Source of the DNA: Pseudomonadota bacterium
GTDB taxonomy: Bacteria > Pseudomonadota > Gammaproteobacteria > Burkholderiales > Rhodocyclaceae
Direction of reading: 5' to 3'
DNA length: 64,000 nt
Assembly (NCBI GenBank): GCA_018241725.1
Contig: JAFEDI010000067.1
Coordinates: 1 to 64,000, forward strand
The translations under genes were made by a program, and so were the position numbers. The first letter of the stretch is position 1. Each line of letters starts with the position of its first letter. Under the pieces are notes generated by a model. That model made no database searches. It was not told where the DNA came from and saw nothing but the letters and a program-made list of their open reading frames with translations. Positions 17,377 to 26,428 of this stretch are shown here, piece by piece.

Positions 17377-18147
17377 ATGAACGAAGTTGTCGTCGAACGC
17401 CCGGCGCCCCATGTGGCCGTGATCCGCATGAACCGCCCGGAAGCCCGCAACGCCCTCAACCAGGCCGTCCGCAGCGGCCTGGCCGCGCACTTCGCGGCCC
17501 TCGGCGCCGATCCGGACGTCCGCGCCATCGTCCTCACCGGCGGCGATACCGTCTTTGCCGCCGGCGCCGACCTGCGCGACCTGGCCGACCGGGGCGCCAT
17601 CGAGATCCTGCTGCGCAACAACCACCTGCTGTGGCAGGCGATTGCCGACTGCCCAAAGCCGGTAATCGCCGCGGTCAATGGCCTCGCCTGGGGCGGCGGC
17701 TGCGAGCTGGCGATGCACGCCGACCTGATCGTCGCCGGAGAGAGCGCCACCTTCTGCCAACCCGAAGTGAAGGTCGGCGTGATGCCCGGCGCGGGCGGCA
17801 CCCAGCGCCTGACCCGCGCGGTCGGCAAGTTCAAGGCCATGAAGATGGTGCTCACCGGCCTTCCGGTTTCCGCCCGCGAGGCCGACGCGATGGGCCTGGT
17901 CAGCGAGGTGGTGGCGGATGCCGACGTGCAGGCCCGCGCGCTGGAACTGGCGGTGCTGATCGCCCGCCGCCCGCCACTGGCCGTCACGCAGATCAAGGAA
18001 GTGCTGATCGCCGGCGCCGACGCCGCCCTCGACACCGGCCTGATGCTCGAACGCAAGGCCTTCCAGCTGCTCTTCGCCAGCCGCGACCAGAAGGAAGGCA
18101 TGCACGCCTTCCTCGACAAGCGCGAACCGCAATTCACGGGGGAATGA
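17377..18147 (+). CDS. Enoyl-CoA hydratase (PaaF/DcaE-like)
   Basis: A 256-residue crotonase-family hydratase. The oxyanion segments FAAGADLRDLADRG (about 59-72) and NGLAWGGGCELAMHADL (about 104-120) and the catalytic Glu of FCQPEVKVGVMPGAGGTQRL (about 127-146) are all present, so an active syn-hydratase is expected. With the next two genes it forms a full beta-oxidation cycle. Such trios in betaproteobacteria act on 2,3-dehydroadipyl-CoA (phenylacetate or adipate breakdown), but the upstream phenylacetate genes are not in this window, so the substrate is open. Confidence 0.9.
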   Translation: MNEVVVERPAPHVAVIRMNRPEARNALNQAVRSGLAAHFAALGADPDVRAIVLTGGDTVFAAGADLRDLADRGAIEILLRNNHLLWQAIADCPKPVIAAVNGLAWGGGCELAMHADLIVAGESATFCQPEVKVGVMPGAGGTQRLTRAVGKFKAMKMVLTGLPVSAREADAMGLVSEVVADADVQARALELAVLIARRPPLAVTQIKEVLIAGADAALDTGLMLERKAFQLLFASRDQKEGMHAFLDKREPQFTGE

Positions 18148-18151
18148 GCCC

Positions 18152-19666
18152 ATGAACACCACCACCGAACCCCTCGTGATCGGCATCGTCGGCACTGGCC
18201 TGATGGGCCGCGGCATCGCGCAGATCGCCGCCCAGGCCGGCATCGCCGTGCGCCTCTTCGACAACCGCGCCGGTGCCGCCACGGAAGCCCGCGACGCCAT
18301 CGCGGCCACGCTCACCAAACTGGCCGACAAAGGCAAACTCGACGCCGCTGCGCTGGACGCCGCCGTCAGCCGCCTGCACGTGGCCGATGCCCTCGCCGGG
18401 CTGGCCGACTGCCGGGTGGTTGTCGAAGCCATCGTCGAGAACCTCGACGCCAAGCGCGCGCTGTTCCGCGAGCTGGAGGATGTCGTCGGCGACGACTGCC
18501 TGCTCGCCACCAACACCTCGTCCCTGTCGGTAACGGCCATCGCCAGCGCCTGCCGATTGCCCGGCCGGGTCGGCGGCTTCCATTTCTTCAGCCCGGTACC
18601 GCTGATGAAAGTGGTCGAGGTGATCGATTCCGAACTCGGCGAAGCCTGGGTCGGCGAGACCCTCACCGCCCTCGCCCGGCGCGTCGGCCACCGGCCGATC
18701 CGCACCCGCGACACGCCGGGCTTCGTGGTCAACCACGCCGGCCGCGCCTACGGCACCGAAGCCCTGCGCATCCTCGGCGAAGGCATCGCCGAGCCGGCCA
18801 CCATCGACCGCATCCTGCGCGCCGCCGGCTTCCGCATGGGGCCCTTCGAACTGTTCGACATGATCGGGCTGGACGTCTCCCAGCCGGTGATGGAGTCCAT
18901 CTACGACCAGTATTACCAGGAACCTCGCTACCGTCCGTCGCCGATCACCCGCCAGCGCCTCGCCGCCGGCCTGCTCGGACGTAAGAGCGGCCGGGGCTTC
19001 TACGCCTACGAGGACGGCAAGGCCGTTGTGCCGTCCCTCCCCGCGGCACCGACTGCCGACGCCACGCCGATCTGGGTCAGCACCCGCGATCCGCAGCTGC
19101 GCGAACAGGTCGTCGCGCTGCTGCGCGCAGGCGGCGGCATCGTGGATGCCGGTGAGCGGCCCGCCGCCGGCTCGGCCTGCATCGTGATGCCGGTGGGCAG
19201 CGATGCCACCACAGCGGTGCTCGACGAACAACTCGATCCCCGCCGCAGCGTCGCCGTCGATCCGATCCTGATCGACCGCCAGCTCACGCTGATGACCACG
19301 CCGATCACCGCGCCGGCCAGCCGTGACGCGGTATGGGGCGCCCTCGGCGGAGCCGGTCTGCCGCTGACGGTGATCCACGACAGCGCCGGCTTCGTCGCCC
19401 AGCGGGTGCTCGCGATGATCGTCAACATCGGCTGCGACATTGCCCAGCAGCGCATCGCCACGCCCGCCGACATCGATGACGCGGTGACCCTCGGTCTCGG
19501 CTATCCGAAAGGCCCGCTGGCCCTCGGCGACAGCCTCGGCGCCGACACCGTGCTGCGCATCCTCGACGGCCTGCATGACATCTACCGAGACCCCCGCTAC
19601 CGCCCCAGCCCGTGGCTGCTCCGCCGGGCCCGCCTCGGCGTGTCCCTGCTGACCCCCGAAGCCTGA
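18152..19666 (+). CDS. 3-hydroxyacyl-CoA dehydrogenase (PaaH-like, two-module)
   Basis: A 504-residue NAD-dependent dehydrogenase. Its length matches PaaH-type 3-hydroxyadipyl-CoA dehydrogenases rather than the 280-residue FadB2 type. The Rossmann motif GIVGTGLMGRGIAQIAAQAG lies at about 11-30, and the catalytic region GGFHFFSPVPLMKVVEVID at about 139-157. Two copies of the C-terminal 3HCDH domain are visible, the first around GFVVNHAGRAYGTEALRIL and the second around GFVAQRVLAMIVNIGCDIA. It starts 4 bp after the hydratase stop and is followed 32 bp later by the thiolase, so one operon is certain. Confidence 0.9.
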   Translation: MNTTTEPLVIGIVGTGLMGRGIAQIAAQAGIAVRLFDNRAGAATEARDAIAATLTKLADKGKLDAAALDAAVSRLHVADALAGLADCRVVVEAIVENLDAKRALFRELEDVVGDDCLLATNTSSLSVTAIASACRLPGRVGGFHFFSPVPLMKVVEVIDSELGEAWVGETLTALARRVGHRPIRTRDTPGFVVNHAGRAYGTEALRILGEGIAEPATIDRILRAAGFRMGPFELFDMIGLDVSQPVMESIYDQYYQEPRYRPSPITRQRLAAGLLGRKSGRGFYAYEDGKAVVPSLPAAPTADATPIWVSTRDPQLREQVVALLRAGGGIVDAGERPAAGSACIVMPVGSDATTAVLDEQLDPRRSVAVDPILIDRQLTLMTTPITAPASRDAVWGALGGAGLPLTVIHDSAGFVAQRVLAMIVNIGCDIAQQRIATPADIDDAVTLGLGYPKGPLALGDSLGADTVLRILDGLHDIYRDPRYRPSPWLLRRARLGVSLLTPEA

Positions 19667-19698
19667 AAACACCCTATTTCTTATTGAGGACGACTCCC

Positions 19699-20901
19699 AT
19701 GCTCGACGCCTATATCTACGCCGGTCTGCGCTCCCCGATCACCCGCCATGCCGGCAAGCTCGCCAACGTGCGCCCCGACGACCTCGCCGCAACCGTGATC
19801 CGCGAGCTCCTCGCCCGCAGCAGCTTCAAGCCCGAGGATATCGAGGACGTGGTCCTCGGCTGCACCTGCCAGTCCGGCGAGGACGGCCGCAACGTCGGCC
19901 GCCACGCGGCCCTGCTCGCTGGTCTGCCCGCCAGCGTGCCCGGCCAGGCAGTCAATCGCCTGTGCGGCAGCGGCCTCGCCGCGGTGCTCGACACCGCCCG
20001 TGCGGTTAGCTGCGGCGAAGGCCAGCTCTACGTGGCGGGTGGAGTGGAGAGCATGACCCGCGCCCCCTTCGTGGTTGCCAAGTCGGAATCCGCCTTCGGC
20101 CGCGACTTCAAGGTCTTCGACACCACCATCGGCGCCCGCTTCCCCAACCCGAAGCTGATCGAGGCCTACGGCAACGACTCGATGCCCGAAACGGCGGACA
20201 ATCTGGCTGCGGAGTTCGGCATCAGCCGCGAGGAGTCCGACCGCTTCGCCGCCGCTTCCCAGGCCAGATACGCCGCCGCCAAAGCCGACCGCTTCTACGA
20301 AGGCGAGATCCTGCCGATCGCCGTGCCGACCGGCCGCAAATCGCCGCCGGCGATGGTCTTCGAGGACGAGCACCCGCGCCCGGAGAGCAATTACGACAGC
20401 CTGTCCGGCCTCAAGCCGCTGTTCGCCGGCGGTGTGGTGACGGCCGGTAACGCTTCCGGCATCAATGACGGTGCCGCGGCGCTGCTGATCGGCAACGCGG
20501 CCATCGGCGACAAGGCCGGCGTGCCCCCGCTGGCGCGCATCCTGGCCGGTGCAGTCAGCGGCGTGGAGCCGCGCATCATGGGCATCGGCCCGACCCAGGC
20601 GATTCCCAAGGCGCTGGAGCGCGCCGGGCTGAGCCTCGCCGACGTCGATCTCATCGAGATCAACGAGGCCTTCGCCACCCAGGTGCTGGCCTGCCTCAAG
20701 CTGCTCGGCCTGTCCGCCGACGACCCGCGAGTCAATCCCAACGGCGGCGCCATCGCCATCGGCCACCCCCTCGGCGCCTCCGGCGCGCGCCTGGCCTACA
20801 GCGCCGCGCGGGAACTGCACCGACGTGGCGGGCGCTACGCGGTGGTCAGTCTGTGCATCGGCGTCGGGCAAGGCATCGCGGTGGTGCTGGAGCGGGTCTG
20901 A
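19699..20901 (+). CDS. Acetyl-CoA acyltransferase / 3-oxoadipyl-CoA thiolase-like
   Basis: A 400-residue thiolase. The acylated Cys is in VNRLCGSGLAAV (about 86-97), the His in NPNGGAIAIGHPLGASGAR (about 352-370) and the second Cys in VVSLCIGVGQGIA (about 383-395), all intact. The N-terminus AYIYAGLRSPITRHAGKLA and overall form match PcaF/PaaJ 3-oxoadipyl-CoA thiolases. It should release acetyl-CoA (and succinyl-CoA if the substrate is 3-oxoadipyl-CoA). The start at 19699 is chosen over the longer frame, which overlaps the dehydrogenase gene. It ends the IclR-controlled operon. Confidence 0.9.
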   Translation: MLDAYIYAGLRSPITRHAGKLANVRPDDLAATVIRELLARSSFKPEDIEDVVLGCTCQSGEDGRNVGRHAALLAGLPASVPGQAVNRLCGSGLAAVLDTARAVSCGEGQLYVAGGVESMTRAPFVVAKSESAFGRDFKVFDTTIGARFPNPKLIEAYGNDSMPETADNLAAEFGISREESDRFAAASQARYAAAKADRFYEGEILPIAVPTGRKSPPAMVFEDEHPRPESNYDSLSGLKPLFAGGVVTAGNASGINDGAAALLIGNAAIGDKAGVPPLARILAGAVSGVEPRIMGIGPTQAIPKALERAGLSLADVDLIEINEAFATQVLACLKLLGLSADDPRVNPNGGAIAIGHPLGASGARLAYSAARELHRRGGRYAVVSLCIGVGQGIAVVLERV

Positions 20902-21047
20902 GCAGAGCACCGGCGCAATATACCCAAGGCTGCCGTCGCCACGGCCACGGTGCTGTTTTGTCGGCCCGACGCGACTGGCGGGCTTGCAGCCCGCAGTGGC
21001 ACCGCGCCAACTAACGCCCCCCGACGCGGGTACTGCAAGGGCCTCGC

Positions 21048-22379
21048 TCAGGGATTGTCGCCCGGCGGCGTTTCAGCAGGAGAGTCCTGGGCGCGGAGGC
21101 TCCGCGCCTTCCGGTAGGCCGGCAACTCGCCAAGCTTCATCCCGGTCGGTGGCGGCCGGTGCTTGCCCTGCCCCACGCGCTGGGATCGGTAGATGCCCGT
21201 GTGCCCCGAGAACAGATAGCTCACCACGCAGGCGATCGCCGCGAACACGCCGATCTCCGAACCGAAAATCTCCATGGCCATCAGCGTGGAGGCAATCGGC
21301 GTATTGGCAGCGCCCGCAAAGACCGCTACGAAGCCGATGCCGGCCAGCAGCGCGAAGGGCATGTCAAGCAGGGGCGCCAGCGCATTGCCGAGCGTTGCGC
21401 CGATGTAGAACAGCGGCGTCACCTCACCGCCTTTGAAGCCGCTACCCAGCGAGGCGACCGTGAAGCCCAGCTTGGCGATGAAATCGAGCGGTGACAGGGG
21501 ATGCTGGAAGGCCTCGACGATCACCGGGATGCCCAGACCGAGGTAGCGATCCGCACTCAGCGACCAGGCGACGGCGGCAATGAGCGCACCGCCGATCAGT
21601 GGGCGCAGCGGCGCATAGGCAATGCGCGCCTTCATCCAGCCGCCCAGCACGTGGGTCGAGTCGGCGAACAGTTTGCCGGCCAGGCCGAAGACCGCGCCGG
21701 CCAGGATCATCGCCACCAAGCCCCAGGCCGAGAAGGCCGGAATATGGGGAATGGTGTAGTGGGTGTGCTGGATCCCCCACAGCAGGCCCACCTGCTCGGC
21801 GACGATGGCCGACACCGTGCAGGCCAGGATCGCGTCGTAATGCAGGCGGCCAATGGCCAGCACCTCCAGCCCGAAGATGGCGCCGGCGAGCGGCGTGCCG
21901 AACACCGACGAAAAGCCGGCGCTGATGCCGGCCATCAGGATGATGCGCCGGTCCTCGTGCCGCAGCCGGAACAGCTGCGTGAGCTGATCGGCGAGCGCGC
22001 CGCCCATCTGCACCGCAGTCCCTTCCCGCCCCACCGAGGCGCCGAACAGGTGGGACACCACGGTCCCGCCCAGCACCAGCGGCGCCATGCGGAACGGGAT
22101 GACCTTTTTTGGATCGTGGATCTCGTCGATCAACAGGTTGTTGCCGGCCTCGACACGCTGCCCGAAGCGCAGGTAGAGCCAGCCCACCGCGAAGCCGGCC
22201 AGGGGCAGGAAGCCGATCAGCCACGGGTAGCGGATGCGCGTGGCGGTGGCCCATTCCAGCGCGTACAGGAAGAAGGCCGAAGCCGTGCCGGCCAGGGCGG
22301 CGACGGCGCTGGCCAGCAGGATCCATTTCCCGAGATAGGGGATCAGATCGATCTGTTCGAGTTGCTTGAGTCGTTTCAT
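21048..22379 (-). CDS. eriC: CLC-type fluoride/proton antiporter
   Basis: A 443-residue CLC membrane protein (start MKRLKQLEQ at 22379; a longer frame runs into the leader). About ten to twelve hydrophobic helices are visible. Key segments are GASVGREGTAVQMGG (about 112-126), the GSGFKGGEVTPLFYIGATLG segment near 340 and GAANTPIASTLMAMEIFG. The GREGT and FKGGEVTPLF forms fit the fluoride-exporting CLC-F branch better than chloride ClcA. A fluoride riboswitch in the leader makes fluoride export the most likely role. The C-terminal tail is hydrophilic. Confidence 0.9.
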   Translation of the reverse strand: MKRLKQLEQIDLIPYLGKWILLASAVAALAGTASAFFLYALEWATATRIRYPWLIGFLPLAGFAVGWLYLRFGQRVEAGNNLLIDEIHDPKKVIPFRMAPLVLGGTVVSHLFGASVGREGTAVQMGGALADQLTQLFRLRHEDRRIILMAGISAGFSSVFGTPLAGAIFGLEVLAIGRLHYDAILACTVSAIVAEQVGLLWGIQHTHYTIPHIPAFSAWGLVAMILAGAVFGLAGKLFADSTHVLGGWMKARIAYAPLRPLIGGALIAAVAWSLSADRYLGLGIPVIVEAFQHPLSPLDFIAKLGFTVASLGSGFKGGEVTPLFYIGATLGNALAPLLDMPFALLAGIGFVAVFAGAANTPIASTLMAMEIFGSEIGVFAAIACVVSYLFSGHTGIYRSQRVGQGKHRPPPTGMKLGELPAYRKARSLRAQDSPAETPPGDNP

Positions 22380-22463
22380 GCTTGTCCAGACAGTGGTTGG
22401 GGAGCTGGACAAGCGAACGGGCGTAAAAAATGCCCGCACCGCCCGGCTTGACCAGGAATCGAT

Positions 22464-22511
22464 GCAGGCATCATCAGCCCCGAGGGCGGTTAAGGGAGGA
22501 ATGCCATCTCC
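22464..22511 (-). promoter_or_regulatory. Fluoride (crcB-motif) riboswitch
   Basis: Read on the minus strand, the leader contains GGAGATGGCATTCCTCCC, then AACCGCC, then GGCTGATGATGCC. These are the conserved blocks of the crcB/fluoride riboswitch in the right order and spacing. A short hairpin (GCGGGC and GCCCG around a T-rich loop, about 22415-22440) follows before the CLC start and may be the expression platform. Fluoride binding should switch the antiporter gene on. Confidence 0.92.
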
Positions 22512-22566
22512 ACTGGCCGGATTCTAACCGAGGCGCGAGCCGATCCGGAAGAGAGCTGGCGGATAA

Positions 22567-22601
22567 GGCGCCTTCCGCTGCAGGCCGGGCCGGAAGGCGC
22601 C
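22567..22601 (-). terminator. Hairpin terminator after the PEBP-family gene
   Basis: A perfect 10-bp stem (GGCGCCTTCC / GGAAGGCGCC) with a 15-nt loop starts 6 bp beyond the stop of the minus-strand gene ending at 22608. The following bases are TTATCC rather than a long T-run, so termination may be partial. It also separates that gene from the riboswitch leader. Confidence 0.65.
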
Positions 22602-22607
22602 CGCAAC

Positions 22608-23162
22608 TCAACGCCCGTAGCGGACCGTGAGCGTCGCCTTGCCGATTGCATTTGCGTGGATCATGAAGCCCGCCAACGCGGCCGTCGCGTTGGCGGGCAG
22701 GTCGATGTGCGGGGTCTTGAGGGCATAGGCAGTGAAGACATAGCGGTGGGGCTTGTCGCCCGGCGGCGGGCATGCTCCGCCGTATCCTGGTGTGCCGAAG
22801 TCGGACCGCAATGCAAGGGCATGGCCGGGCAGCCGCGGTGTCGCGGCATCCCCTGCCCCTTCGGCCAGACCGGCGGCCTCGGCGGGGATGTTGATGACGA
22901 CCCAATGCCACCAGCCGGAGCCCGTCGGCGCATCGGGGTCATAGAGCGTCACCGCGATGCTCTTCGTTCCCGGCGGCAGACCATGCCAGGCCAGGGCTGG
23001 CGATACGTTCCCGCCGGCGCAGCCGAAGCCGTTGAAGACCTGCCCGGCAGGCAGCCAGCCGTCGGCTTCGAGCACCGGGCTGGTCAGCCGGAATTCCTCC
23101 GCACTCGCCAGGGCCGGCAGCACCACAAGCATTGCGGATGCAAGGATGGATTTCATGGACAT
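22608..23162 (-). CDS. YbhB/YbcL (PEBP) family exported protein
   Basis: A protein of about 184 residues. The start ATG at 23162 has a GAGGAG ribosome binding site, and a signal peptide follows (MKSILASAMLVVLPALASA). The mature chain has PEBP-family features: GGNVSPALAWHGLPPGTKS, the pocket motif DPDAPTGSGWWHWVVINIP and YGGACPPPGDKPHRYVFTAY. Bacterial members are often annotated as Raf-kinase-inhibitor-like, but their true ligand and role are unknown. It is monocistronic, with a hairpin after the stop. Confidence 0.88.
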   Translation of the reverse strand: MSMKSILASAMLVVLPALASAEEFRLTSPVLEADGWLPAGQVFNGFGCAGGNVSPALAWHGLPPGTKSIAVTLYDPDAPTGSGWWHWVVINIPAEAAGLAEGAGDAATPRLPGHALALRSDFGTPGYGGACPPPGDKPHRYVFTAYALKTPHIDLPANATAALAGFMIHANAIGKATLTVRYGR

Positions 23163-23254
23163 TTCGTGACTCCTCGTTTGATCGACGAGGGGATTCTCGA
23201 TGTCCAACGGCTCCAACCGTTAGCCCGATCCCTCCAAGGCTTGTGCGCCGCCTG

Positions 23255-24040
23255 TCACACCGAGCGGAGATAGGACGGCAGGAAGCCGTAACGGGACTTG
23301 AAGGCCGCCGAGAAGCGGCTGTGGGAGTCGTAGCCGCAGCGCTGGGCCACCTCGCCGACCGGGAGCTGCGTGGTCTGGAGCAACAGCATCCCCGTCTCCA
23401 GCCGGATCTCTCGGATCACACTGCCGATCGTCAGGTCATGCTCGGCCAGGCGCCGGTGCAGCGTGCTGGCGCTGGTGTGGCATGCTTGAGCCGTCGTCTC
23501 CGCAGTCCAGTCCGCATGTGGCCGGTTGGCGATGAGGCGTCGCACCCGGTCGGGCCAGCTCAAGGCCTCACGAGGCTCCAGCACGCAGCCCTGCTCCGCC
23601 AGCATCAGCAACACCTCCGCAACCCGATGCTGGCGCAGGCGCTCCGACACGTCCTGCGCTTCGATGGAGCGGGTCGCCCGCGCGATGGCGTCGGCCAGCG
23701 GCCCGTCGGGCGTGGCCACGAAGCAGCCATCCGTCCGCCGTCCGTCGAAGTCGCCCCCGTGGGCACGCTGGAAATCCCTGATCGCCGTGTCGCCGAACTG
23801 CAGGACCAACGCCTCGTAGCGGCCATCCGGCGCGGGGTCATTCACTACGTCCCACTGGGACCCGCGCACCAGCACCACCGCCGTGCCCGCCTTGAGGGTG
23901 ATGGGCAAGCCACCACCGTTGAGCGTCTTGACGCCGCTGCGTACAAGGATGAGCACGTCCTCGCGAATCGCGACCGTCGCGACACGGTGCCGCACGCGGC
24001 TGGAGATGAAACAACTCACGGGAAAACTACGTTCTTCCAT
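23255..24040 (-). CDS. AraC-family transcriptional regulator
   Basis: A 261-residue regulator with an N-terminal cupin-like sensing domain (about 1-130) and a C-terminal double helix-turn-helix. The conserved second HTH reads LPVGEVAQRCGYDSHSRFSA, followed by FKSRYGFLPSYLR, as in classical AraC proteins. It starts 4 bp after the stop of the VOC gene, so the VOC gene and regulator are co-transcribed. It probably controls that VOC gene or another local target; the effector is unknown. Confidence 0.9.
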   Translation of the reverse strand: MEERSFPVSCFISSRVRHRVATVAIREDVLILVRSGVKTLNGGGLPITLKAGTAVVLVRGSQWDVVNDPAPDGRYEALVLQFGDTAIRDFQRAHGGDFDGRRTDGCFVATPDGPLADAIARATRSIEAQDVSERLRQHRVAEVLLMLAEQGCVLEPREALSWPDRVRRLIANRPHADWTAETTAQACHTSASTLHRRLAEHDLTIGSVIREIRLETGMLLLQTTQLPVGEVAQRCGYDSHSRFSAAFKSRYGFLPSYLRSV

Positions 24041-24043
24041 GGA

Positions 24044-24469
24044 TCAACGAGTGACCGTACAACCATCCTCCGGGGCCACAGCCGGCTCATGGCAGACCAC
24101 GCAGAGCTTGTTCCCGTCCGGGTCGCGGAAATAGGCCCCGTAGTAGTTGGCGTGGTACTCGGGCCGCAAGCCTGGCGCGCCCTCGTCGGCCCCGCCGTGT
24201 TCAAGCGCCAGCGCGTGGGCCTGGTCGACCACCGCCCTGCTCGTCGCCAGCAGCGCCACCATCTGGCCGTTCCCGGCGCTGGCGAGGGCCTGGTCGTACG
24301 GCCGACCTATCACGAACAGCGGCCGGACGCCCGGCGCCGGCTCCCAGCCCGCCCACGGCCGCTGCGGATCGCAGAAGCGCTCGTGGAGCCCGAGCGCATG
24401 CATGAGCGGCCGGTAGAAGGCCAGCGCCTGCTCGAAGTGATTGGTACCCAGAAAGACATGTGACAACAC
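24044..24469 (-). CDS. VOC-family (glyoxalase-like) protein
   Basis: A 141-residue single VOC-domain protein. The GTG start at 24469 has GGAGG seven bases upstream. The N-terminal LSHVFLGTNHFEQALAFYRP and C-terminal YYGAYFRDPDGNKLCVVCHE are typical of the glyoxalase-like group annotated as resistance or lyase proteins. A candidate metal-binding residue is His4, but the final acidic ligand of glyoxalase I appears replaced in NKLCVVCHE, so catalysis is uncertain. It shares an operon with the AraC regulator. Confidence 0.8.
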   Translation of the reverse strand: MLSHVFLGTNHFEQALAFYRPLMHALGLHERFCDPQRPWAGWEPAPGVRPLFVIGRPYDQALASAGNGQMVALLATSRAVVDQAHALALEHGGADEGAPGLRPEYHANYYGAYFRDPDGNKLCVVCHEPAVAPEDGCTVTR

Positions 24470-24663
24470 GGGAGCGCCTCCATCAGTCGGAAAGCGGCGC
24501 GCCGGCGAACCAAGGACAGGGTCAGCGCCGCGCCGAGGCATCCATATTGAATGAGTACGGACGCGCGGTGTTGCTCAGGGCCTGTCAAAGCTTGCACATT
24601 TTCTTTCAGGCGCCGACGCAGAACCGTCCTGTTCTCCCCGACGCCCTTGCAGCACAGCCCTCC

Positions 24664-26412
24664 TCAACGAACCAGCTGTGTCAGTCCCACCTTGCCCACC
24701 GGCGCCTCGGCCAGCCAAGGAATCAGCGCACAGCGGCTTGCCAGCTCGTCTGCAACCCGCCTTACGAAAGGCACTTCGTAGCGGCCGCGCTGGCACAGCA
24801 GCGGGTCGGTGGTTCCGCTGGCCAACAAAGACTGGTTGATGACCCAAGCGTAGGGCGTGATGCCCGCCCGGGCCAGGTCGCCCTGCAGGCGTTCGGCTTC
24901 GTGCACAGGCGTGGCTTCGGGCAGCGTCACGATCAGGACGTGGGTGTAGGCCGTGTCGCGCAGCCGCGGCAACAGCTGGCGGACGGATTCCGGCATGTCG
25001 CCCTGGGTGCGCATGACCTCCCGGTGATAGGCCTCGGCAGCGTCGAGCAGCAGGATGGTATGACCGGTCGGTGCGGTATCCAGCACCACGAAGCCGTCCT
25101 TGCCCTCATCCACGGTGCGAGCAAAGGCGCGGAAGACCGCGATCTCCTCGGTGCACGGCGAACGCAGGTCTTCCTCCAGCATCGCCAGGCCACCGGCGTC
25201 GAGACTCTTGCCGGCCTTGGCGAGGACTTCCGCTGTGTAGTCGGCGACTTCCCGGCGTGGGTCGATGCGCGTGACGGACAGACCGGGGATGGCGCCGTCC
25301 AGCGTGGCCGCCACGTGGGCCGCCGGGTCGGTGGTGGACAGCACGACCTTGCCGCCCCGCTGCGCGAGCGCCACCGCAATCGCCGCCGCGACGGAGGTCT
25401 TGCCGACACCGCCCTTGCCCATCGTCATCACCACGCCGTGGCCGGAACAGGCCATCTCGTCCACCAGGCCGGCAAGGCCCGGCGGCAGCGCGGTGGCCGG
25501 CATGTCGTTCGAGGTGGCGTGCGTTGCCGTTTCGGGATGCGCCATCACGCGCAGCGCGTCGAGGCCGACCGTGCCCTTGGGCAGGAACGGGATCGTGCAG
25601 CCGGGCAATGCCGCCAATGTTGCAGGCATGCCGGCGAGCGCATCGGCGGCACGTCGCGACATGGCCGTCGCGATGGCGTCGTCCGACCGGTCGACCGCGA
25701 AGAGCCCGTTGATGGCCAGCATCTGGTTGCGGATGCCCAGCTCCGCCAGTTCGCCCCGCGTGCGCTCGGCTTCCCGCAGCGAGGCGGCTTCCGCGCGGCT
25801 GACCAGGATCACCGTGGTTTCCGCCGCATTCGACAGGCGCGCCACCGTTGCCGCATACAAGGCTTTCTGCTTTTCGAGTCCGGCCAGCGGGCCGAGGCAG
25901 GATGCGCCACCGGTGGACGACGAGATGAACTCATCCCAGGCTGACGGCAGGGTCAGCAGGCGCAGCGTGTGGCCGGTCGGCGCGGTGTCGAAGATGACGT
26001 GCTCGAAGTCGGCCGTCGCCGCCGGATCGCCAAGGAGCTTGGAGAACTCGTCGAAGGCGGCGATCTCCACCGTGCACGCGCCGGAGAACTGCTCCTCCAT
26101 GCTCTGGATGGCCGCCGCCGGCAGGATGCCGCGGTAAGGCGCGACCATCCGCTCCCGGTAGGCATGGGCGGCTGCTTCCGGGTCGATGTTGAGGGCACAC
26201 AGCCCCGGCGCACCGGGAATGCCCGTCGGCACCTGGCCCAGCTGCGCACCGAGGACCTCGTCCAGATTGGACGCCGGGTCGGTGCTAACGATCAGCACCC
26301 GCTTGCCGGCCTCGGCCAGGGCCAGGCCGGTGGCACAGGACAGGGACGTCTTGCCGACGCCCCCCTTGCCGGTAAAAAACAGGTAACGCGTTTCTGTGCG
26401 TGGGAGGGCCAT
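24664..26412 (-). CDS. arsA: Arsenite-efflux ATPase ArsA
   Basis: A 582-residue two-module ATPase. The first P-loop is FTGKGGVGKTSLSCATG (about 12-28) and the second is GKGGVGKTSVAAAIAV (about 332-347), each followed by a DTAPTGHT switch motif. The start MALPRTETR has a GAGGAG Shine-Dalgarno sequence; the longer frame overlaps arsD. ArsA couples ATP hydrolysis to arsenite export. Here the membrane partner in the operon is an Acr3-type permease, which is a known alternative to ArsB. It is the last gene of the operon, 16 bp after arsD. Confidence 0.94.
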   Translation of the reverse strand: MALPRTETRYLFFTGKGGVGKTSLSCATGLALAEAGKRVLIVSTDPASNLDEVLGAQLGQVPTGIPGAPGLCALNIDPEAAAHAYRERMVAPYRGILPAAAIQSMEEQFSGACTVEIAAFDEFSKLLGDPAATADFEHVIFDTAPTGHTLRLLTLPSAWDEFISSSTGGASCLGPLAGLEKQKALYAATVARLSNAAETTVILVSRAEAASLREAERTRGELAELGIRNQMLAINGLFAVDRSDDAIATAMSRRAADALAGMPATLAALPGCTIPFLPKGTVGLDALRVMAHPETATHATSNDMPATALPPGLAGLVDEMACSGHGVVMTMGKGGVGKTSVAAAIAVALAQRGGKVVLSTTDPAAHVAATLDGAIPGLSVTRIDPRREVADYTAEVLAKAGKSLDAGGLAMLEEDLRSPCTEEIAVFRAFARTVDEGKDGFVVLDTAPTGHTILLLDAAEAYHREVMRTQGDMPESVRQLLPRLRDTAYTHVLIVTLPEATPVHEAERLQGDLARAGITPYAWVINQSLLASGTTDPLLCQRGRYEVPFVRRVADELASRCALIPWLAEAPVGKVGLTQLVR

Positions 26413-26428
26413 GGCTCGACTCCTCGGG

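Noticed and set aside
17239-19672. Long minus-strand frames opposite the beta-oxidation operon
   Set aside because: They are third-position GC shadows without family motifs or ribosome binding sites. The same holds for similar long antisense frames at 2743-6293 and 9044-12478.
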